5,874 nucleotides of DNA, taken from assembly GCA_943914745.1 (NCBI GenBank), contig CALUDF010000214.1:1-5874 (forward strand). The letters run 5' to 3'. Positions within the stretch are counted from its first letter, which is position 1. Each line of letters starts with the position of its first letter. A program made the position numbers and the translations under genes. Origin of the DNA: an uncultured Bacteriovorax sp. (GTDB taxonomy: Bacteria > Bdellovibrionota > Bacteriovoracia > Bacteriovoracales > Bacteriovoracaceae). Below the pieces are notes generated by a model. The model saw only the letters and a program-made list of their open reading frames with translations, did no database searches and had not been told where the DNA came from. Below are positions 1 to 5,726 of the stretch, piece by piece.

Positions 1-141
1 AAACAACTTAAGACACAAACGGCTTCGAGTGAGCCGTTTGTGGATTCATACAAATTCAATGATAAATGTTCTTCAGAGAGCGCGCTTTTAGGCGGGGTCG
101 CTTTAGACGTTATCCAATTCTTACAGAAGAATAAAAAATAA
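1..141 (+). CDS. C-terminal end of an unrecognised protein (5' partial)
   Basis: The frame starting at base 1 is open for 46 codons from the window edge and ends with TAA at 139-141. The visible tail ends in a plausible amphipathic or hydrophobic helix (ALLGGVALDVIQFLQ) followed by a lysine-rich end (KNKK), which looks protein-like. I do not recognise the family. An open frame this short arises by chance fairly often, so coding status is uncertain. The frame stops only 2 bp before the stop codon of the convergent gene on the other strand, which is a common arrangement for two real neighbouring genes. Against it, another frame has a TAA at 9-11 immediately before a perfect hairpin (14-42), as would be seen if an upstream gene ended there and 43-141 were non-coding. 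No function can be assigned. Confidence 0.5.
   Translation, partial: KQLKTQTASSEPFVDSYKFNDKCSSESALLGGVALDVIQFLQKNKK
14..42. repeat. Perfect 11-bp inverted repeat with 7-nt loop
   Basis: CACAAACGGCT (14-24) is followed by a 7-base spacer (25-31) and its exact reverse complement (32-42). The stem is stable, with several G-C pairs in its loop-proximal part. On the + strand no T-run follows (GATTCATAC). On the - strand the stem is followed by TCTTAAGTTGTTT, which is T-rich but interrupted. It could therefore be an imperfect Rho-independent terminator, most plausibly for the leftward operon, or an attenuating hairpin in the 3' part of the partial gene. The structure is certain from the sequence; its function is inferred. 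Confidence 0.6.
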
Positions 142-143
142 TT

Positions 144-644
144 TTAAAGCGGGAAATCATAGCTGATTTCGATGTCGCTATCGACACCCTTAACTTTAAT
201 TGTCTTAAGTGTACAGGTCGCATCTCCACATGGAAGATCGTATTGCCCGTCTTCAAGTTTTAGCTTTTTCCAGTTTTTCTTATCGAGGGCATCGGTGAGG
301 ATGTTAATTTCGCCTTTATCTTTGGCCGGAATGTCTTTAAGTTCATTGACGGTTTGAGTAAAAAGATCCTCAGGCTTTTGAGCATTTAATTTTGCCGGAT
401 GAATTTTAAAAGTCGCAGCGTAATGGGTACATCCCCCAGTGGTATAGGTAATCGTTGTTCCTTTTAGTGTTGTCGCTGTCTGGGTCAGAAGCTTTTTTTT
501 CGCGTTTTTATTAAGAGGTGAAAGACTTTTGTAAAGCTTTGGATTAGGGTCAAAAACACTTGTGGCCGCATCAAAATTTAATGAACATGGGTCTTCTGCC
601 GCAAAGAGAGAGGAACTGAGTAACAAAAGTAGCAAATACTTCAT
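144..644 (-). CDS. Small exported protein of unknown function with four cysteines
   Basis: This encodes 166 residues. The start chosen is the ATG at 644-642. It has a strong Shine-Dalgarno sequence (GGAAGGAG, ending 7 bases upstream) and begins a clear signal peptide: one lysine, six leucines (residues 4-9), a small-residue stretch and a likely cleavage near A15/A16. No lipobox is present, because C20 follows EDP rather than L-A-G, so it is probably a soluble periplasmic or secreted protein. The mature part is lysine- and threonine-rich, with cysteines at 20, 72, 139 and 144. C72 lies in a GGCTHY segment (70-75), and C139 and C144 form a CGDATC pair near the C-terminus. An oxidised, disulfide-stabilised fold is likely (inferred). 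It has no transmembrane segment beyond the signal. It is the last gene of a three-gene leftward cluster, 25 bp after the acetyltransferase. I do not recognise the family and assign no function. A longer in-frame start would overlap the upstream gene and bury the signal peptide. Confidence 0.85.
   Translation of the reverse strand: MKYLLLLLLSSSLFAAEDPCSLNFDAATSVFDPNPKLYKSLSPLNKNAKKKLLTQTATTLKGTTITYTTGGCTHYAATFKIHPAKLNAQKPEDLFTQTVNELKDIPAKDKGEINILTDALDKKNWKKLKLEDGQYDLPCGDATCTLKTIKVKGVDSDIEISYDFPL
153..170 (-). terminator. Weak hairpin at the 3' end of the leftward operon (possible terminator)
   Basis: GAAATCA (153-159) and TGATTTC (164-170) form a perfect 7-bp stem with a 4-base loop, inside the last codons of the exported-protein gene. 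Reading leftward, the stem is followed by CCGCTTTAAAATTA and then a run of six T. The stem is AT-rich and the T-run lies about 14 bases away, so this is a poor match to a standard intrinsic terminator. The hairpin at 14-42 is a competing candidate. Confidence 0.2.
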
Positions 645-650
645 AAAATT

Positions 651-659
651 TCTCCTTCC
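651..659 (-). promoter_or_regulatory. Shine-Dalgarno fixing the start of the exported protein
   Basis: The - strand reads GGAAGGAGA, with 7 bases between AGGAG and the ATG at 644-642. This is the strongest ribosome binding site in the leftward cluster. It supports the short form that begins with the signal peptide rather than any upstream in-frame start. Confidence 0.8.
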
Positions 660-669
660 CAAAAGGGGG

Positions 670-1473
670 TTAAGTATTTTGATCTGGTTGATACCAATAG
701 AGAGCATAAGAGTTTTCTTTCGGTGAAAAACCGACGGATTCATAAATTCTTGCTGCATGATAATCGGGGTCAGCTTCCATGCATAAAGTTTTCACTCCCC
801 AGTTCTCGAGAGCATGCTTGCCGCTTTCATACACGAGAGTTCCACAAGCTCCCATTTTTCTGTAATCGGGATGAGTGACAACACTTTGATAGCGGGCAAG
901 GGGACCTTCAAAATAGATTCCTAGGTCTGCAATGAGTTCATCACCTTTAAAAGCGCCAAAGCGACCACCACGATTGTCTCGTATGAGGTTTTGATAGGAC
1001 TCATCTTGCTTTTTTTTGAAATCCCTAAAGCTCTTATAACTGTGCTTGGGATCGCGAGTGATGGTTTGTAACTCCAGAGCTTTTTCCCATTCAGCAGAAG
1101 TTTTTAGGAGCCTGATATTTAAATCAGGGTTGTAGTGTTTTGGTGGAATAACTGATGAAGCTTGAAGTGACACTGATTTCTCTAGGCTAAAGCCATAACT
1201 TAAATACTCGGCACTTTGTGGCTCCAAGTCTTGATCCCAGGCGAAGACATAGTGTTTGAAAGTTTTATAATGGGCAAACTCTCTTTGGAAAATATTCATC
1301 CAGTTGACGATGTCACCTTGAACGGGAGGCTTTTTAAAGATGAGGTAATTTCCCCAGTGAAAAGTGGGGTTACTTAAGGTTTTAACGACAATGTAGCTTT
1401 CGCGGGAAATGATCTCACTTTCATTTCTGGCAAAGATCATATTTGTTTGAAGTGAAAGTGAGTTGAGTTTCAT
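670..1473 (-). CDS. GNAT-family N-acetyltransferase, two-part protein
   Basis: This encodes 267 residues and is predicted to be a cytoplasmic acetyl-CoA-dependent acyltransferase. The C-terminal half carries the GNAT signature: a beta4-alpha3 element with VVTHPDYR (198-205) leading into the acetyl-CoA pyrophosphate-binding motif RKMGACG (205-211, fitting R/Q-x-x-G-x-G/A), followed by ADPDYHAARIYESVGF (234-249), the usual motif B ending in the GF turn. The N-terminal half (about 1-120) lacks a recognisable acetyl-CoA loop but has a distinctive block, NPTFHWGNYLIF (35-46), followed by PP and a W-containing segment. I recall this pattern from bacterial two-domain GNAT proteins in which the first domain is degenerate. 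The start chosen is the second of two adjacent ATGs, 5 bases after AGGA. An in-frame GTG at 1500-1498 would overlap the upstream gene and lacks this spacing. It lies 17 bp after the peptidase and 25 bp before the exported protein. The acceptor substrate cannot be read from the sequence. Confidence 0.88.
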   Translation of the reverse strand: MKLNSLSLQTNMIFARNESEIISRESYIVVKTLSNPTFHWGNYLIFKKPPVQGDIVNWMNIFQREFAHYKTFKHYVFAWDQDLEPQSAEYLSYGFSLEKSVSLQASSVIPPKHYNPDLNIRLLKTSAEWEKALELQTITRDPKHSYKSFRDFKKKQDESYQNLIRDNRGGRFGAFKGDELIADLGIYFEGPLARYQSVVTHPDYRKMGACGTLVYESGKHALENWGVKTLCMEADPDYHAARIYESVGFSPKENSYALYWYQPDQNT

Positions 1474-1490
1474 CATTGTCCTGTTTTTTT

Positions 1491-2432
1491 CTACGCCCAC
1501 TTATCCGTGTATTCGATGAGCTTTGACGTAATTCCTTTTTCAGAAAGCGAGTGGCCAGCATCTCCAATGATGTGTAGTTCCGCTTCAGGAAAAGCGCGGT
1601 GAAGCGCCCAAGCACTATCGGCAGGGCAGACGACATCGTAGCGGCCTTGAACGATCACGGTTTTAATTTTTCTGATTTTATCGACGTTTTCTAGAAGGAA
1701 GTTGTCATTTGCGAAGAATCCTTTATTGGTAAAGTAATGGCATTCGATGCGGGCAAAAGCATCGGCGAATTCATCTTCACCAAAGCGAGAGGCCGCTTCA
1801 GCATCGTACATAAGTTTTGATGTTGAGCCCTCCCATACAGACCAAGCGCGCGCAGCAAGTTGCCTTACGGCTGCATCAGGAGACGTCAGGCGTTTGTAGT
1901 AAGCTGTGACGAAGTCATGGCGTTCATTTTCAGGGATTGGTTTAACGTATTCTTCCCATAGGTCGGGAAAAATTTTTGAGCAGCCTTCTTGGTAAAACCA
2001 GTCGATTTCTTTTTTTCTAAGCAGAAAAATACCACGTAGGAAAAGTTCCGTGCATTTTGCCGGGTGAGTGATGGAGTAAGACAGAGCAAGGGTTGAGCCC
2101 CAAGATCCACCGAAGACCGCCCAGCTAGCGATGTTTAAATGATTTCTTAATTTTTCAATATCGGCGACAAGATCCCATGTTGTATTGTCTTTAAGCTCAG
2201 CGAAGGGAGTGCTTTTTCCACATCCTCTTTGGTCAAAGAGAATGATCCTCCATTTTTTTGGATCGAAATAACGGCGGTAATTGGCGATGAGTCCACCACC
2301 GGGGCCTCCGTGAAGAAAGACGACAGGTTTTCCATTGGGATTTCCCGCTTCTTCAAAATAGATCGTATGGAGGTCTGAGACTTTTAAGAATCCCGTATTA
2401 TAAGCTTCAATTTCTGGATACATTTCTTTCAT
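1491..2432 (-). CDS. pip: Proline iminopeptidase (prolyl aminopeptidase, alpha/beta hydrolase, peptidase family S33)
   Basis: This encodes 313 residues, the usual length for bacterial proline iminopeptidases. These cytoplasmic enzymes release N-terminal proline from peptides. The motifs appear in the expected order: oxyanion-hole HGGPGGG (41-47), DQRGCGKS (67-74), nucleophile elbow GGSWGS (108-113, Ser110), GRYDVVCP (263-270, Asp266) and GDAGHS (290-295, His294). This gives a complete Ser-Asp-His triad. The cap region contains AWSVWEG (196-202, Glu201) and RIECHYF (228-234, Glu230). They match the two glutamates known in the Serratia marcescens enzyme to bind the substrate amino terminus, which argues for a true aminopeptidase rather than a generic esterase. 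There is no signal peptide. The start ATG at 2432-2430 has AGGA 6 bases upstream; an in-frame ATG three codons later is less well spaced. It is first in the leftward cluster and divergent from polB. Specificity for proline over other N-terminal residues is inferred from family membership. Confidence 0.93.
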   Translation of the reverse strand: MKEMYPEIEAYNTGFLKVSDLHTIYFEEAGNPNGKPVVFLHGGPGGGLIANYRRYFDPKKWRIILFDQRGCGKSTPFAELKDNTTWDLVADIEKLRNHLNIASWAVFGGSWGSTLALSYSITHPAKCTELFLRGIFLLRKKEIDWFYQEGCSKIFPDLWEEYVKPIPENERHDFVTAYYKRLTSPDAAVRQLAARAWSVWEGSTSKLMYDAEAASRFGEDEFADAFARIECHYFTNKGFFANDNFLLENVDKIRKIKTVIVQGRYDVVCPADSAWALHRAFPEAELHIIGDAGHSLSEKGITSKLIEYTDKWA

Positions 2433-2477
2433 GATATTTCCTTTTAATTCAAAATTGATGAGGGTATTCTAGCCTAG
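2433..2477. promoter_or_regulatory. Divergent intergenic region between pip and polB
   Basis: This 45-bp gap must hold or adjoin the promoters of both clusters, because the genes point away from each other. On the - strand TAGAAT (2471-2466) matches five of six bases of the -10 consensus and would start transcription about 27 bases before pip. The region 17 bases further upstream (TCGATT) is a poor -35 match and lies inside the polB coding start. On the + strand TATTCT (2465-2470) is a weak -10-like element with no good -35. AGGA for pip lies at 2442-2439. I see no LexA-type palindrome in the gap. The location follows from the gene layout; the individual boxes are weak. Confidence 0.4.
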
Positions 2478-4760
2478 ATGCAGACACAAATCGAAGCATT
2501 TATTCTTACTGGAAATAGTTTTGATCTGGAGAATCGCCAGATTTTAAAACTTTATGGACAGTCCAATCAAGGCTCTTTTCTTGTCACGATAGATCAATTC
2601 CAGAATTACTTTTTTGTGGAAAGTAAAACTCCTACTTCTTATAAGAGCTTGGATGGGCATTGGGCCGAAAAAGTCTTGTGTCACAATCAAGGGGATCTCA
2701 AAGCGAAGAGACAAAAGTTTGAGTCCGAGGGCCTTAGGACTTTTGAAGCAGACGTAAAAGGGATGGATCGCTACTTGATGGATCAGCGCTTTTTTGCTCA
2801 GGTAAAAATAGAGGGCGAAGCCTCTTTAAAAAATGGTCTTCTGTGTTTTAACAATCCAAAAATCACTAAAGGCGACTACTATCCTGATTATAAGATCATG
2901 TCGTTTGACATTGAGACCGGAAGAGATGGCAGATTGCTTTCTCTTGCTTATAGCTTCAGATCAAAAAAATTAAATGAAGACCGGACTGTCGTTTTAGGTG
3001 AAGGGAAAAACACTGAAGACGTGCGTTTTTCTTTGAGTGAAAAAGGTCTTCTGCTTTTTTTTCAGGAAGCCATTACAAGACTTGACCCCGACGTGATGAC
3101 TGGATGGAATGTCGTTGGTTTTGATTTCCAGTTCATCAACCAAAAATCAAAGCAGTTAAAAGTTCCTCTCTATCTTGGAAGGGGAAACCGCGCTCTGGAT
3201 ATGTTTCAAAACACTAGAGGGGAGTGGCAAATTAACCTCGAAGGCCGGGTCGTCATCGATGGGCCACGCGCCATGAAGATGAATTTCTTTTCTTTTGAAA
3301 GTTTTAAGCTCAACAATATCGCCAAGGCCTTACTGGGAGAGGCCAAGGATATCGATGAGGATGAGTCCTATGACAAATGGGATGAAATCGAGAGGCGATT
3401 CCGTGAAGATAAAATGGCGCTTGCCCGTTATAATGTCAAAGATGCTGTATTGGTTTTAGATATTTTTGAAAAGATCAGACTCATGGACCTTTTACTCACT
3501 CGCTCTTATATTTCGGGAATGCTCCTGGAGAGAGTCGGGGGATCTGTTGCGGCCTTTGATCATTTTTATCTGCCCGATCTTCACGATGCGGGAGTCGTTG
3601 CTCCCAATGTCGATGATATTGGCAGGGCCAGGCAGGCAAAAGGTGGCTTTGTTTTAAATCCTAAAGTTGGGGTTCATCCCAATGTTTTAGTCATGGATTT
3701 CAAAAGCCTCTATCCGACAGTGATCAGGACATTTCTCATTGATCCTCTCTCGCGGTTTTATCGCCACATTGATCCGCTAACCACTCCAATCGGAATGACG
3801 TTTTCCCGCACTCATCACATTTTGCCGGGAAAGATTACAGAACTTTTGGAGAGAAGAAGTGAAGCTAAAAAAGAGAAAAACGCCAATCTCTCCCAAGCCG
3901 TTAAGATTTTAATGAATAGCTTTTATGGCGTCATGGGCTCAAGCGGATGCCGCTTCTATCAGGAAGACCTGCCGGATGGAATCACGGGAAGTGGACAATG
4001 GATTTTAAAGACCGTGATTGATTTTTTAGAAGCAAAGGGCTTCAGCGTTCTTTACGGCGACACTGATTCGCTTTTTGTTCAACTTCCCCTTTATGATGAT
4101 TATGACTCTCAGGCAAAAAAATTGGTAGCAGAGGTCAATACTTTCTTAACTCAAAAAATTAAAGACGATTTTAAAGTCGAGTCCCACTTAGAGATTCAAT
4201 ACGATAAATTTTTCAAGACCCTGATTCTCACCAGCACCAGAAATATGGAAGAAGGGGCCAAGAAGCGCTACGCAGGTCTTGCTGAAAAAGTAGTGGATGG
4301 GAAAAAAGTAGAGGAGATGGTTTTGACAGGGATGGAGTATGTGCGCTCCGATTGGTCACTTCTGGCCCGCAATTTTCAGTATGAACTCTATAGACGCGTC
4401 TTTTATGGCGAAGATATACAAGAGTACATTGACTTGACGATGAAAAAGCTCGAGTCCCATGAGCTCGACGACCAGCTGGTTTTAAGTAAGCGCCTCTCAA
4501 AACCTCTCGCTGAGTATGTCAAAAATGTCCCTCCTCATGCCCGCGCGGCTAAAATTCTTTTTGAAACAAAGGGGATTGTGCAAAAGCGCCCTCATTACGT
4601 CATGACCTTAAGAGGGGCCATACCGGTGGAACTCCCTCATGAGGACATTGATTACGACTACTACATTGACCGCCAGCTCGCACCGATTGCCGATAGTATC
4701 CTGGGACTCTTTGGAAAAAGTTTTGAAGAAATGCGCGGCCCTCAGCTTTCCCTTTTTTAA
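2478..4760 (+). CDS. polB: DNA polymerase II (family B DNA-directed DNA polymerase with 3'-5' exonuclease)
   Basis: This encodes 760 residues, against 783 in E. coli Pol II, and looks complete. Family B polymerases of this type act in replication restart and lesion bypass and proofread their own products. The 3'-5' exonuclease motifs are all present: Exo I FDIET (143-147; Asp144, Glu146), Exo II NVVGFDF (211-217; Asp216) and Exo III YNVKD (318-322; Asp322). The polymerase motifs are also intact: motif A DFKSLYP (407-413) followed by IRTFLIDP as in E. coli, motif B KILMNSFYGVMG (476-487), motif C YGDTDS (526-531; Asp528, Asp530), the KKRYAG lysine motif (595-600) and thumb residues NVPPHARAA (683-691). 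The protein ends in QLSLF (756-760), a sliding-clamp-binding peptide equivalent to the C-terminal QLGLF of E. coli Pol II. The start is fixed by an in-frame TAG directly before the ATG; the next in-frame ATG is at codon 96. The only Shine-Dalgarno candidate, GAGGG at 2460-2464, is 13 bases away, so translation may be weak. It leads the rightward cluster. Confidence 0.96.
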   Translation: MQTQIEAFILTGNSFDLENRQILKLYGQSNQGSFLVTIDQFQNYFFVESKTPTSYKSLDGHWAEKVLCHNQGDLKAKRQKFESEGLRTFEADVKGMDRYLMDQRFFAQVKIEGEASLKNGLLCFNNPKITKGDYYPDYKIMSFDIETGRDGRLLSLAYSFRSKKLNEDRTVVLGEGKNTEDVRFSLSEKGLLLFFQEAITRLDPDVMTGWNVVGFDFQFINQKSKQLKVPLYLGRGNRALDMFQNTRGEWQINLEGRVVIDGPRAMKMNFFSFESFKLNNIAKALLGEAKDIDEDESYDKWDEIERRFREDKMALARYNVKDAVLVLDIFEKIRLMDLLLTRSYISGMLLERVGGSVAAFDHFYLPDLHDAGVVAPNVDDIGRARQAKGGFVLNPKVGVHPNVLVMDFKSLYPTVIRTFLIDPLSRFYRHIDPLTTPIGMTFSRTHHILPGKITELLERRSEAKKEKNANLSQAVKILMNSFYGVMGSSGCRFYQEDLPDGITGSGQWILKTVIDFLEAKGFSVLYGDTDSLFVQLPLYDDYDSQAKKLVAEVNTFLTQKIKDDFKVESHLEIQYDKFFKTLILTSTRNMEEGAKKRYAGLAEKVVDGKKVEEMVLTGMEYVRSDWSLLARNFQYELYRRVFYGEDIQEYIDLTMKKLESHELDDQLVLSKRLSKPLAEYVKNVPPHARAAKILFETKGIVQKRPHYVMTLRGAIPVELPHEDIDYDYYIDRQLAPIADSILGLFGKSFEEMRGPQLSLF

Positions 4761-4781
4761 TCTTTCAGTTAGCATAGAGAA

Positions 4782-5717
4782 ATGAAACTGGTCCACGATT
4801 TTGCTAGAAACGCCAAAGATGGTGCAAAGAATTTGTACAAGGGCGCACTGCTTTTCCACGAGAAGAAGGGGACGACACTTGCTTCGTCTTCGACATTTTA
4901 TGCGCTCATCACCATCATCCCTTTTCTGCTTTTAACGGTAAGAGGGATTGGTTATTTCCTGGGAAACATCAACCGAGTCCAGAAATACCTTTTCGTTTTA
5001 GGGGGGCGCTTTTTCCCTGAAGTGGCGCCACAATTTCTTTTAACTCTACAAAACATGATCAAGGGTCCCCTTTTTGCCGGGACTCAGTTTACAGTCTTAA
5101 ACTTTTTTGTTCTTGCGGTCTCGACGATTACTTTCTTAAATTCGATCTGGATGGGGATTTATTTCATCACTGAAGATAAAAGCATCCTCTCGATTTGGAG
5201 GATTCTGAAGGGATTTGTCATCATCGGCATCACCTTAGTCATGGTTATGCTTATTTTTATGCTGCCACCGGCAATTATTTATGTGGTGAAATTTATCCAG
5301 ACCAACATCATCACGCAGTTTTTTTATGAAAATTTTGATTTTCTTCGTCCGCTTCTGACTTTTATTAAGTCGATCAACCTGAGAAGGTCCTATTGGCTCA
5401 ATTCAAGTTTCCTTCATATCACCATCATGATTGCTTATTTTACTGTTCTTTACCGTTGGCTTTTTTCATGGAAGATCCAGCTTAAAGAAGCTTTCATCGC
5501 GGCCATGGCCTTTTCGATGTCCGTCTTCATCGGGAAGTCGATTTTTTGGATTTACATTTATTATGTCCGCGGAAGCCTGATGAGAAACTATGGTGACCTT
5601 TATACTTCAGTCATCGGAGTCATCTGGCTCTTTTATTTAATGTGCTTTTTCTTTTATGGGGCCTGCGTTTGCCATGTTTACCGCGAAAGAAGAGAGCAGG
5701 CTAACCGCAGGTATTAG
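4782..5717 (+). CDS. YihY/BrkB-family (UPF0761) inner-membrane protein
   Basis: This encodes 311 residues with about six predicted membrane helices, near 35-60, 103-125, 141-168, 208-227, 235-260 and 272-298. The N-terminal helix begins SSSTFYALITIIPFLLL (35-51), matching the family pattern of a small-residue start, an aromatic Y and a downstream P. The last helix follows GDLYTSVIGVIWLFYL (271-286), matching the family's Y-G-x-x-A/S-x-x-x-x-x-x-W-L-Y type ending. Both ends are basic and probably cytoplasmic (C-terminal RERREQANRR). Members were once called ribonuclease BN, but that activity belongs to another protein, and the biochemical role remains unsettled. The usual Glu of the C-terminal G-A-E motif is replaced by Cys (GACVC, 293-297). 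The start ATG lies 21 bp after polB, with a weak GAGA just upstream. The next gene's ribosome binding site overlaps this stop codon, so co-transcription with both neighbours is likely. Confidence 0.85.
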   Translation: MKLVHDFARNAKDGAKNLYKGALLFHEKKGTTLASSSTFYALITIIPFLLLTVRGIGYFLGNINRVQKYLFVLGGRFFPEVAPQFLLTLQNMIKGPLFAGTQFTVLNFFVLAVSTITFLNSIWMGIYFITEDKSILSIWRILKGFVIIGITLVMVMLIFMLPPAIIYVVKFIQTNIITQFFYENFDFLRPLLTFIKSINLRRSYWLNSSFLHITIMIAYFTVLYRWLFSWKIQLKEAFIAAMAFSMSVFIGKSIFWIYIYYVRGSLMRNYGDLYTSVIGVIWLFYLMCFFFYGACVCHVYRERREQANRRY

Positions 5718-5725
5718 AGGGAAGG
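5716..5725 (+). promoter_or_regulatory. Shine-Dalgarno of the yggT-like gene overlapping the upstream stop codon
   Basis: AGAGGGAAGG begins within the TAG stop (5715-5717) of the YihY-family gene and ends one base before the ATG at 5727. AGAGG is spaced 6 bases from the start. The overlap of stop codon and binding site favours translational coupling between the two membrane-protein genes. Confidence 0.7.
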
Positions 5726-5726
5726 T

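Noticed and set aside
645..758. A 38-codon N-terminal extension of the exported protein
   Set aside because: It overlaps the end of the acetyltransferase gene by about 90 bp and places a long polar stretch before the signal peptide. The strong Shine-Dalgarno is at the internal ATG (644).
1474..1500. GTG start for the acetyltransferase overlapping the peptidase stop codon
   Set aside because: It would add nine residues without a fitting Shine-Dalgarno, while AGGA sits 5 bases before the ATG at 1473.
1421..2356. Other open frames of about 70 codons overlapping the peptidase gene on the same strand
   Set aside because: They lie in a different frame within a gene with complete catalytic motifs and have no credible protein features.
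4452..4470. Short inverted repeat TCGAG...CTCGA in polB
   Set aside because: Five-base arms inside a coding region with common codons are expected by chance.
4228..4500. A 90-codon open frame on the - strand opposite polB
   Set aside because: It lies wholly inside the polB coding sequence, its low-complexity, Arg/Ser-rich translation resembles no family, and polB motifs cover both sides. It is a shadow frame.
4752..4757. T-run at the end of polB as a possible terminator
   Set aside because: No stem precedes it, it is part of the last codons (Leu-Phe-stop), and the following gene starts 21 bp later on the same strand.
4608..4859. An 83-codon - strand frame across the polB/YihY junction
   Set aside because: It is antisense to the polB C-terminus including the clamp motif and to the start of the YihY gene, with no recognisable motif and no support as a gene.
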